A stretch of 5,690 bases of DNA from an uncultured Subdoligranulum sp. (lineage in GTDB: Bacteria; Bacillota_A; Clostridia; Oscillospirales; Ruminococcaceae): the NCBI GenBank assembly GCA_900772715.1, contig CAAGRN010000004.1, positions 1 to 5,690 on the forward strand. Reading direction: 5' to 3'. The notes under the pieces are model-generated. The model saw only the letters and a list, made by a program, of their open reading frames with translations. It was not told the DNA's origin and searched no databases. Positions 1 to 5,318 of this stretch are shown one piece after another. A program made the translations under genes and the position numbers. Numbering within the stretch: the first letter of the stretch is position 1; each line of letters begins with the position of its first letter.

Positions 1-30
1 ATTTTATGCGCTGCGCGCAGCCAGCGGTGC

Positions 31-50
31 GGATGGGTCAAGACCCATCC
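31..50. repeat. Perfect inverted repeat upstream of ispH
   Basis: Two 9-bp arms (GGATGGGTC and GACCCATCC) flank a central AA, and the right arm is followed by CTACA. The design of a 9-bp arm, a 2-nt centre and then a C-rich CTAC/CTGC flank is the same as that of the palindrome at 3877-3896, and it resembles the right side of the palindrome at 3816-3835. There is no T-run after it, so it is not a good intrinsic terminator. It is probably a member of, or a fragment from, the intergenic palindromic repeat family seen more fully at 3742-3907. Its function is unknown. Confidence 0.7.
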
Positions 51-111
51 CTACATTACTACCCGAAAAAGGGCTTTTCGACAAAGTGAAACCCGTCGTT
101 TGCGCCAAGCC

Positions 112-135
112 GCAGGGGCGGGGCATACCTTCCCG
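112..135. repeat. Partial copy of the intergenic palindromic repeat
   Basis: The first 14 bases (112-125, GCAGGGGCGGGGCA) exactly match the reverse complement of 3887-3900, which is the right half and flank of the third palindrome in the deoC-lipoprotein intergenic region. After base 125 the similarity falls away and the second arm of the palindrome is not intact. I read this as a decayed or truncated copy lying just upstream of the ispH ribosome binding site. A chance match between two G/C-rich stretches is possible. Confidence 0.45.
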
Positions 136-151
136 AACGTGAGGAAAAACT

Positions 152-2077
152 ATGAATGTGATTTTAGCCAAAACCGCAGGGTTCTGCTTCGGCGTGAACC
201 GCGCGGTTACACTTACCTACGACCTTTTGCAGCAGGGACACAAGGTCGCCACCTTGGGACCGCTGATCCACAACAACCAAGTTGTGGGCGATTTGGAGGC
301 TAAGGGTGCGCTGACCTGCGCCGATGTGGACGCTGTTCCCGACGGGTACGAGGTCGTCATCCGCAGCCACGGCGTTCCCAGCGATGTGTACGAAAAAATA
401 AGCACACGCAGCCTAGTGTATCACGATGCGACCTGCCCTTTTGTTGCAAAGATACACCGTATAGCAGAACTTGCGGGCAAAAAAGGCGCGCTGCTTTTGG
501 TGGCGGGAGATGCCGAACATCCCGAAGTTAAAGGCATTGTTGGGCATACAAGCGGCAAGGTGCGCGTCTTTGCCGACCTGCCGGAGCTGCAAAAATTGCT
601 GCCCGAAATTTTGCAACAAGAATCCATAACTGTCGTTGCACAGACAACATTTCGGGTCGAAAGTTGGGAAAAATGCAAGGCTTTTTTAAAAAAAGAGTGT
701 ACAAAAGCCGAAATTTTTGATACAATATGTAATGCAACGTGGGCGAGGCAACAGGAAGCGGAAGACCTCAGCCAAAAATGCGATCGTATGGTCGTCATTG
801 GTGGTCATCATTCTTCCAATACCCAAAAACTGCTACAGGTCGCTGCCAGACATACCCGGGCTGTCAACGTCGAGAATGCTGATGAACTCGACCGAGAATG
901 GCTCGCCGGTGCCAAGACAGTGGGCGTAACAGCCGGGGCTTCAACGCCTTCGTCTATAATTGAGGAGGTACTTAACAGTATGAGTGAAGAGATCCGCGAC
1001 GATATGAGCTTTGAGGAGATGCTGGCCGCATCCGAAGCAAAGCCCCTCTACGCAGGCAAAATCGTAAAAGCCAAGGTCATCAGCGTTTCCCCGACGGAGT
1101 GTGTCGTCGGCATTGATGGTTCCAAGCACACCGGCATTGTCAAGCTGAGTGAGATGAGCCATGACCCCAACGCTAAGATGGAAGACCTTGTTAAGGTAGA
1201 CGACGATCTGGACTTGGTCGTTATCAAGACCAACGACCAGGAAGGCGTTGATACCCTTTCCCGCGTCCGTTTCGAAGCCCAGAAGGGCATGAAGGACGTT
1301 TCCGAGGCTGCCGAGAACGGCACCGTTATGGAAGGCGACGTTATGGAAGCCAACAAGGGCGGCGTTGTTGTCAACGTCAAGGGCGTGCGCGTGTTCGTGC
1401 CCCGTTCCCAGGCTACCCTGCGCCGTGATGAGGACTACACCAAGCTGGTGGGTCAGCACGTTCAGCTGGTCATCACCGAGTGCGCCGGCCGCAAGATCGT
1501 CGGCTCCATCAACAAGGTTTCCGCCGAGGCCAACAAGGCCAAGCGTGAGGAATTCTGGGCAAACGTCGAAGTCGGCAAGAAGTACACCGGCGTTGTCAAG
1601 AGCCTGACCTCCTACGGCGCCTTTGTTGACGTGGGCGGTGTGGACGGTCTGTGCCACATCAGCGAGCTGAGCTGGTCCAACATCAAGCATCCTTCCGAGG
1701 TTGTCAAGGTTGGCGACGAGATCGAAGTCTACGTCAAGAGCTACGATCCCGAAAACCAGAAGGTTTCCCTCGGCTACAAGAAGGAAGAGGACAACCCCTG
1801 GGTCAAGCTGGAGAACGAAGTGCCTGTCGGCACCGAGTTTGACGCCCCCGTGGTTTCCATCACCAAGTTCGGTGCTTTCGTTCGCATTATGCCCGGCATT
1901 GACGGTCTTGTCCACATCAGCGAGATCAGCAACGAGCGCGTGAACAAGGTTTCCGACGTGCTGAAGGTTGGCGACACTGTCCGCGTTAAGCTGACTGCTG
2001 TTGACTTCGACCGCAAGCGCATCAGCCTGTCCATGAAGGCCTGCCTCGATGAGGAAAACGGCGAGGACGCTGAATAA
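152..2077 (+). CDS. ispH: IspH-ribosomal protein S1 fusion (HMBPP reductase / S1)
   Basis: Residues 1-276 are 4-hydroxy-3-methylbut-2-enyl diphosphate reductase, the last step of the MEP pathway, which makes IPP and DMAPP with a 4Fe-4S cluster. The three cluster cysteines are visible: C12 (AGFCFGV), C95 (DATCPFV) and C193 (DTICNAT). So are the substrate-binding residues H40-N41, H73 (RSHGVP), H123 and E125 (AEHPEVKG), T165-T166 (AQTTF), S221-S222-N223 (HHSSNT) and S264 (ASTP). Residues 277-641 carry four S1 RNA-binding domains, at about 300-372, 388-455, 475-543 and 560-628, and an acidic tail. The third and fourth are the most canonical ([25 protein letters not shown]). This fusion is known in Clostridia; E. 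coli S1 has six domains. The ATG at 152 has GAGGA at 141-145 with a 6-nt spacer and starts at the expected IspH N-terminus. Lysine and isoleucine codon use changes sharply at the domain junction. No convincing promoter is visible in the 151 bases upstream, so the gene may be read from an upstream operon. Confidence 0.96.
   Translation: MNVILAKTAGFCFGVNRAVTLTYDLLQQGHKVATLGPLIHNNQVVGDLEAKGALTCADVDAVPDGYEVVIRSHGVPSDVYEKISTRSLVYHDATCPFVAKIHRIAELAGKKGALLLVAGDAEHPEVKGIVGHTSGKVRVFADLPELQKLLPEILQQESITVVAQTTFRVESWEKCKAFLKKECTKAEIFDTICNATWARQQEAEDLSQKCDRMVVIGGHHSSNTQKLLQVAARHTRAVNVENADELDREWLAGAKTVGVTAGASTPSSIIEEVLNSMSEEIRDDMSFEEMLAASEAKPLYAGKIVKAKVISVSPTECVVGIDGSKHTGIVKLSEMSHDPNAKMEDLVKVDDDLDLVVIKTNDQEGVDTLSRVRFEAQKGMKDVSEAAENGTVMEGDVMEANKGGVVVNVKGVRVFVPRSQATLRRDEDYTKLVGQHVQLVITECAGRKIVGSINKVSAEANKAKREEFWANVEVGKKYTGVVKSLTSYGAFVDVGGVDGLCHISELSWSNIKHPSEVVKVGDEIEVYVKSYDPENQKVSLGYKKEEDNPWVKLENEVPVGTEFDAPVVSITKFGAFVRIMPGIDGLVHISEISNERVNKVSDVLKVGDTVRVKLTAVDFDRKRISLSMKACLDEENGEDAE
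963..982 (+). promoter_or_regulatory. Possible internal ribosome binding site and start for S1 alone
   Basis: AGGAGGT at 963-969 lies 10 bases before an in-frame ATG at 980, which is codon 277. That codon is exactly where the IspH domain ends and the S1 moiety begins ([15 protein letters not shown], which resembles a free N-terminus). Initiation here would give a 365-residue four-domain S1. The caveat is that the Shine-Dalgarno bases are also the codons for E-E-V in the IIEEV segment near the IspH C-terminus, which is commonly conserved, so the match could be a by-product of protein sequence. The codon-use switch at the same place favours a real site. Confidence 0.5.
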
Positions 2078-2089
2078 TCCTGATTTCTA

Positions 2090-2131
2090 AAAGGAGCCTG
2101 CCTGTCAACAACAGGCAGGCTCCTTTGCTTT
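2090..2131 (+). terminator. Intrinsic terminator after ispH-S1
   Basis: A perfect 15-bp stem has arms 2090-2104 and 2112-2126 around a 7-nt loop (TCAACAA). A short, interrupted T-rich tail (GCTTTA) follows. It starts 12 bases after the stop codon of the fusion gene. The U-tract is weak, but the stem is long and GC-rich, so termination is likely, perhaps with some read-through into the next gene 35 bases further on. Confidence 0.88.
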
Positions 2132-2165
2132 ATCGGGTTTTGGGCAAAACGCCACGGGGTCTTGT

Positions 2166-2609
2166 ATGCAAAAAATCAAATCGTTTTTCACAAAATATTA
2201 CGAAGCACTGTCGTATTTGTTTTTCGGCGGGCTTGCCACACTGCTGAACTTTGCCATTTTGTTGGTTTTGCAGGCGGCAGCCGGGCGCGAATTTGCCGCC
2301 GGCGCGGGCAATGTGCTGAACAATGCCCTCTGCATTTTGTTCGCATATTGGACAAACCGCACGTTTGTGTTTAAAAGCAAAAACCACGGCAAGGCGGCAT
2401 GGAGCGAGTTTGCACAGTTTGTCAGCTGCCGCATTGCCACCGCCGTTGCCGACCAGATCATTATGTGGCTGGGCGTCACGGTGCTGGGCGTCACGCTGTG
2501 GCTGTTCGGCAAGGACTGCGGTCCGCTGCTGGTCAAGCTGGTGGCGCAGGTCGTGGTGATCGTGTCCAACTATGTGTTCAGCAAGCTGTTCATTTTTAAG
2601 AAGAAGTGA
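2166..2609 (+). CDS. GtrA-family four-TM membrane protein
   Basis: This 147-residue protein matches the GtrA/PF04138 pattern: a short basic N-terminus, four hydrophobic segments (about 15-37, 43-65, 84-114 and 119-142) and a lysine-rich end. Typical family features are YLFFGGLATLLNF in the first segment, the Asn/aromatic-rich NRTFVF after the second, and NYVFSKLFIFKKK at the end. GtrA-type proteins are small membrane proteins linked to cell-surface polysaccharide work, often proposed as flippases for undecaprenyl-phosphate-linked sugars. No glycosyltransferase partner is visible here, so the substrate cannot be named. The ATG at 2166 is the first methionine before the conserved region; only a weak G-rich Shine-Dalgarno (GGGG near 2157) precedes it. 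The next gene begins 11 bases after the stop. I see no good promoter in the 34 bases after the upstream terminator. Confidence 0.85.
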   Translation: MQKIKSFFTKYYEALSYLFFGGLATLLNFAILLVLQAAAGREFAAGAGNVLNNALCILFAYWTNRTFVFKSKNHGKAAWSEFAQFVSCRIATAVADQIIMWLGVTVLGVTLWLFGKDCGPLLVKLVAQVVVIVSNYVFSKLFIFKKK

Positions 2610-2620
2610 GGAGATTTCCG

Positions 2621-2887
2621 ATGCTGCTCTTCAAGGCTGCCAAGTTTGCACTGCATCATCCGCTGATGACCCACGAGGCACGGCGGCTGCTGCATAAAAA
2701 ATACCATCCTAAAAAGGAGGCTACCCCTATGAAAACCAAGGTTCGCGGTCACGCATTTCGTCTGGTGGGGCTGATTCTGGGCATTATCGGTGCCACGGTC
2801 AGCATTACCGGCATTGTATTTTCGGCACTGGGGCTGCATCAGGCGCGCCTGTGCAAGCATTGCAACAAGGGGGAAAATTTCCGTTGA
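2621..2887 (+). CDS. Small hypothetical one-TM protein, possible dual start
   Basis: This is an 88-residue protein of no recognised family. The N-terminal third is basic and His-rich. Residues 46-72 form one hydrophobic helix with a Gly/Ile-rich pattern (LVGLILGIIGATVSITGIVF) that recalls the helices of DUF4190-type small membrane proteins. A short polar tail with C78 and C81 (CKHC) follows. The chosen ATG at 2621 has GAGGAG at 2608-2613 with a 7-nt spacer and lies 11 bases after the GtrA stop. An in-frame ATG at 2729 (M37) has an even better AGGAGG at 2715-2720 with an 8-nt spacer and would give a 52-residue protein made mainly of the membrane helix. A GTG at 2606 overlapping the GtrA stop is also in frame but lacks a good ribosome binding site. 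The stop overlaps the proposed TTG start of deoC (TTGA). It sits inside a tight cluster, which argues that it is a real gene. Confidence 0.65.
   Translation: MLLFKAAKFALHHPLMTHEARRLLHKKYHPKKEATPMKTKVRGHAFRLVGLILGIIGATVSITGIVFSALGLHQARLCKHCNKGENFR
2715..2731 (+). promoter_or_regulatory. Strong internal Shine-Dalgarno and ATG in the small ORF
   Basis: AGGAGG at 2715-2720, an 8-nt spacer and an ATG at 2729 form the best-looking ribosome binding site in this cluster. It lies in frame inside the small ORF that starts at 2621. It either marks the true start of a 52-residue membrane peptide or allows a second, shorter product from the same frame. Confidence 0.6.
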
Positions 2888-3558
2888 AGTACACCAAGGA
2901 ATTTATGCTGAGCAAGGTGGACCACACCCTGCTGAAGCCCGAGGCAACCTGGCCGCAGATCCGCACCCTGTGCGACGAGGCGGTGGAAAACCACTGCGCA
3001 TCGGTGTGCATCAACACCTGCTATGTCAGGCAGGCGGTCGAGTATATGGCGGGGCGCTGCCCGGTCTGCTGCGTGGTGGGGTTCCCTTTGGGCGCCATGG
3101 ACACCGCCAGCAAGGCATTTGAAGCCAAGACCGCCGTGGAAAACGGCGCGTCCGAGGTGGATATGGTCATCAACATCGGCTGGCTGAAGAACAAGCAGTA
3201 CGACGATGTGCGCGCCGACATTGCCGCGGTCAAAGCTGCGGTGGGCGACAAGGTGCTGAAGGTCATCATCGAGACCTGCCTGCTGACCGAGGAAGAAAAG
3301 ATCAAGATGTGCGACATCGTGCCGGAAGCCGGTGCCGACTTTATCAAGACGTCCACCGGGTTTTCGACCGGCGGCGCGACCTTCCACGACATTGCGCTGT
3401 TTGCCGAACACGTTGCGGGGCGCTGCAAGATCAAGGCTGCGGGCGGAATCTCCACCGTGGAGGACATTGAGAAATTTTTGGACTTGGGTGCCGACCGCCT
3501 TGGCACCAGCCGCGCCGTTAAGCTGCTGACCAGCGGCGAAGCGGGAAGCGGGTATTGA
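2884..3558 (+). CDS. deoC: Deoxyribose-phosphate aldolase
   Basis: DeoC is a cytosolic class I aldolase that splits 2-deoxy-D-ribose 5-phosphate into glyceraldehyde 3-phosphate and acetaldehyde, so that deoxynucleosides can feed glycolysis. With the start used here the protein has 224 residues, normal for the family. Visible motifs are KVDHTLLKPEAT near the N-terminus, GFPLG (66-70), EVDMVINIG with catalytic D93, the Schiff-base lysine K155 in IKTSTGFSTGGAT, the second active-site lysine K184 in KAAGGI, and LGADRLGTSR near the end. The TTG at 2884 overlaps the upstream TGA (TTGA), suggesting translational coupling, and gives an N-terminus (KYTKEFMLSKVDHTLL) similar in length to those of relatives. 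The alternatives are ATG 2905, with AAGGA only 4 nt away (217 residues), and GTG 2851, which would overlap the small gene by 37 bases and is less likely. No other nucleoside-catabolism gene is in the window. Confidence 0.93.
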   Translation: MKYTKEFMLSKVDHTLLKPEATWPQIRTLCDEAVENHCASVCINTCYVRQAVEYMAGRCPVCCVVGFPLGAMDTASKAFEAKTAVENGASEVDMVINIGWLKNKQYDDVRADIAAVKAAVGDKVLKVIIETCLLTEEEKIKMCDIVPEAGADFIKTSTGFSTGGATFHDIALFAEHVAGRCKIKAAGGISTVEDIEKFLDLGADRLGTSRAVKLLTSGEAGSGY

Positions 3559-3584
3559 TAATTTAGGCTGATTTTGGGCAAGAT

Positions 3585-3624
3585 ACCGCCGCGCTGTGCA
3601 ACGCATAGCGCGGCGGTTGTTTTA
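3585..3624 (+). terminator. Intrinsic terminator after deoC
   Basis: A perfect 11-bp GC-rich stem pairs 3585-3595 with 3607-3617. It extends inward through one G-T wobble and three more pairs to a 3-nt AAC loop. The tail is TGTTTTA. It lies 26 bases after the deoC stop and probably ends the GtrA/small protein/deoC unit. Confidence 0.88.
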
Positions 3625-3652
3625 GATAAAAGATAATAGATAAAAGATAATA
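3625..3652. repeat. 14-bp A/T-rich tandem duplication
   Basis: The unit GATAAAAGATAATA occurs twice without a gap (3625-3638 and 3639-3652), and a partial AATAA follows. It is strikingly AT-rich against the surrounding GC-rich DNA and directly follows the terminator tail. The unit contains -10-like GATAAT hexamers, but no gene starts within 360 bases downstream. Function unknown. Confidence 0.75.
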
Positions 3653-3663
3653 AATAAGGTGGA

Positions 3664-3684
3664 GTTTGTGCCTGCGGCACAAAC
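3664..3684. repeat. Perfect 9-bp inverted repeat (hairpin)
   Basis: Arms GTTTGTGCC (3664-3672) and GGCACAAAC (3676-3684) flank a TGC centre. It is followed by AAAACGGGG rather than a T-run, so on the + strand it is not a canonical terminator. On the - strand it would be followed by TCCACC, also without a T-run. It lies 11 bases after the tandem duplication and may belong to the same intergenic repeat cluster. Confidence 0.7.
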
Positions 3685-3741
3685 AAAACGGGGCGGCGAA
3701 TTTTGTTGTTGCCATATTCCGTGATGATGTGGTATTTCCGG

Positions 3742-3907
3742 CAGGTTTGTAGGGGACGCATATATGCGTCCCGTGGGGTTTACCCGTTAGTTCGCATTAT
3801 CGGTGCGGCTGCAACGGGCGGCATATATGCCGCCCCTACGGACTGACCCGTGATTTTCGCGCCACCATTTGACCGCGGGCGGGGCGTGCCCCGCCCCTGC
3901 AAACCTA
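3742..3907. repeat. Composite palindromic intergenic element, MITE-like
   Basis: This gene-free unit of about 166 bp is bounded by imperfect inverted ends: 3742-3755 matches the reverse complement of 3894-3907 at 12 of 14 bases. Inside are two perfect 20-bp palindromes, GGGACGCATATATGCGTCCC (3753-3772) and GGGCGGCATATATGCCGCCC (3816-3835), and a 9+2+9 inverted repeat rich in GGGCGGGGC (3877-3896). The first two share the core GCATATATGC and carry flanks GTAGGGG and CCCCTAC in opposite orientation, so 3750-3839 is itself an inverted pair. No open reading frame of note lies inside. It resembles a non-autonomous palindromic repeat or MITE. The mobilising enzyme, if any, is not in the window, and no clear target duplication is visible. 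Confidence 0.65.
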
Positions 3908-3946
3908 CCGAAAATTATTTGTGCTGCCCCGCGTCCCGCGCTTATA

Positions 3947-3975
3947 TTGCGGCGGCGCGCAAAACGTGGTATAAT
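3947..3975 (+). promoter_or_regulatory. Extended -10 sigma-A promoter for the lipoprotein operon
   Basis: A perfect TATAAT at 3970-3975 is preceded by the extended -10 TG (3967-3968, TGGTATAAT). A partial -35, TTGCGG at 3947-3952, lies at the ideal 17-bp spacing. Transcription should start around 3982, giving a leader of about 33 nt before the GTG at 4015. It is the clearest promoter in the window and marks the start of a new transcription unit. Confidence 0.85.
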
Positions 3976-4014
3976 GATTCTATCTGATTTTGCGCAAAAA
4001 GGGGGCGCCGCCGT

Positions 4015-5307
4015 GTGAAAACCAAACTAATCGCCGTGCTGCTGGCGGTCTGCCTGCTGTGCGGGTGCAGCCTTGCCACCGATACCGAAGCCCTGCTGCG
4101 CGCCCCGCAGCTTTCGGGCGAGAGCCGCGCCCTGCAAAAGGCGCTGAACAGCTACTTAAACAGCGCTGTAACGTTAAAATATCCCAACAGCGGCGACTTT
4201 TTGTCCCCCTTTGCCTTCGGCGATTGGGACGGTGACGGTCAGGACGAAGCGGCCGTTTTGTACGCCGCCGACAGCACCGGCACCAACGTCTGGCTTGCCG
4301 TGCTGGAAGCGGAAACCGACGGCGGCTGGCGGGTCAGCCAGACGGTGGAGGGACTCAGCGGCGAGGTGGAAGTGTTCTCCGCCGCGCATCTGCGCGACAG
4401 CGTCAGCCAGCAGCTCATCGCGGGCTACACCAGCGCACAGGGCGACAGCTATCTGGTCGTCTACCGCTACGCCGACGGGCAGCTGACCACCGTCATCAGC
4501 CAAAGCTACACCCATATGATCTTGGCGGACTTTACCGGCAAGGGCGACACGCAGGATCTTGTGCTGGCACTGCCGGCAGAAACCGACTTCGGCGGCGTGG
4601 CGCTGCAGCTTTTGACCAATGTGGACGGCGAGTTCCGCAGCGCCCAGACGCTGAACTTGGGCGAGGGCGTGTACACCGGCTGCGCGGCGCTGCAGGCGGG
4701 GCGCGGCATTGACGAGCATACCTATCTAGTGATGGACGCCTACTCCGACAGCGGCAGCCTGGTGTCCGACATTATTACCTATGACGAGGAAACGGGCTTT
4801 TTGCAGTCCTACCACCCGCCCGGCGTCAGCAGCGTTTTCAACAGCACGCGCCGGTACGACACCACGCTGTTCAGCTGCGACATTGACCAGAACGGCACGG
4901 TGGATATCCCCGTCGAAGCGGAGGACGGTGGCAGCATTACCTCGCCCTTGGACAAGCGGCTGCGGTTTGTCGTCTGGCAGGATTACGCGGGCGAGAACGG
5001 CGGAAAATCTACCTTCGGCGTGTACGATGCCGCCAACCGGGTGTTTTTCGGCTTGCCCTCGCTGCTGCGCAAAAACGTGTTGCTGCGCCCGTTTGCCAAC
5101 GGCAGCGGCTGGCAGCTGTGCAACCTGACCGACACCGTGACCTACTGCGAGCTGCGTATGGTGGAAGCGAACGACGCCGACAACGAGGAATTTACCCGCA
5201 TTGCCAACGTCGGCAGCCAGCAATTGCAGGCGCACGTGCTGACAAGCTATGCCGGGCTGACCGAGGAATACATCCAAAAACACACCGTCCTGTTGGGCGC
5301 AGAATGA
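4015..5307 (+). CDS. Secreted lipoprotein with Ca-binding-like Asp loops (VCBS/FG-GAP-like)
   Basis: This is a 430-residue protein of unassigned function. Residues 1-18 form a lipoprotein signal: KTK, a hydrophobic core and the lipobox LCGC, with C18 as the lipidation site, so the mature protein should be anchored on the outside of the membrane. The mature part is mostly beta-like and holds three Asp-rich segments: FGDWDGDGQDE (68-78), ADFTGKGDTQD (171-181) and CDIDQNGTVD (288-297). The first and third fit the DxDxDG/DxDxNG calcium-loop pattern of VCBS/FG-GAP propeller blades or EF-hand-like loops, suggesting a repeat-built extracellular binding domain. The GTG start at 4015 follows AAAGGGGG at 3998-4005 with a 9-nt spacer and gives a correct signal peptide. 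A strong promoter lies just upstream. A response regulator gene starts 11 bases after the stop, so a role in sensing or as a target of that two-component system is inferred. Ligand unknown. Confidence 0.85.
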   Translation: MKTKLIAVLLAVCLLCGCSLATDTEALLRAPQLSGESRALQKALNSYLNSAVTLKYPNSGDFLSPFAFGDWDGDGQDEAAVLYAADSTGTNVWLAVLEAETDGGWRVSQTVEGLSGEVEVFSAAHLRDSVSQQLIAGYTSAQGDSYLVVYRYADGQLTTVISQSYTHMILADFTGKGDTQDLVLALPAETDFGGVALQLLTNVDGEFRSAQTLNLGEGVYTGCAALQAGRGIDEHTYLVMDAYSDSGSLVSDIITYDEETGFLQSYHPPGVSSVFNSTRRYDTTLFSCDIDQNGTVDIPVEAEDGGSITSPLDKRLRFVVWQDYAGENGGKSTFGVYDAANRVFFGLPSLLRKNVLLRPFANGSGWQLCNLTDTVTYCELRMVEANDADNEEFTRIANVGSQQLQAHVLTSYAGLTEEYIQKHTVLLGAE

Positions 5308-5318
5308 AAGGGCATCTT

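Noticed and set aside
10..21. 12-bp palindrome GCTGCGCGCAGC at the window edge
   Set aside because: It is short, G/C-rich and has no T-rich tail or other context. It could belong to a feature upstream of the window, but nothing here supports that.
64..80. CGAAAA...TTTTCG hairpin in the ispH leader as a terminator
   Set aside because: The stem is only 6 bp, mostly A-T, and no T-run follows it, so it is too weak to call.
941..1915. 324-residue open frame on the - strand opposite the S1 domains
   Set aside because: It lies antisense to a strongly supported gene, and its length is explained by the highly biased GNC/AAG codon use of S1. The translation resembles no known family and no ribosome binding site supports it.
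3618..3652. Promoter reading of TTGTTT with GATAAT in the A/T-rich duplication
   Set aside because: The usable spacings (about 8 or 22 bp) are wrong for a sigma-A promoter and no gene begins nearby. The lipoprotein gene has a far better promoter at 3947-3975.
2839..3761. Two long - strand frames (255 and 246 residues) over deoC and its 3' flank
   Set aside because: Both are antisense shadows of deoC with low-complexity composition. The second also runs through the terminator hairpin and the A/T-rich duplication, and neither has a convincing start site.
3664..3907. CRISPR array reading of the repeated palindromes
   Set aside because: The palindromes differ in sequence, spacing is irregular (about 43 and 41 bases between the 20-bp units), there are too few units, and no cas gene is present. 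An intergenic palindromic element fits better.
4174..5283. Antisense frames of 181 and 185 residues opposite the lipoprotein gene
   Set aside because: They mirror the lipoprotein's GC-rich codons and show no recognisable domain or ribosome binding site. The + strand frame has a promoter, a signal peptide and an operon partner.
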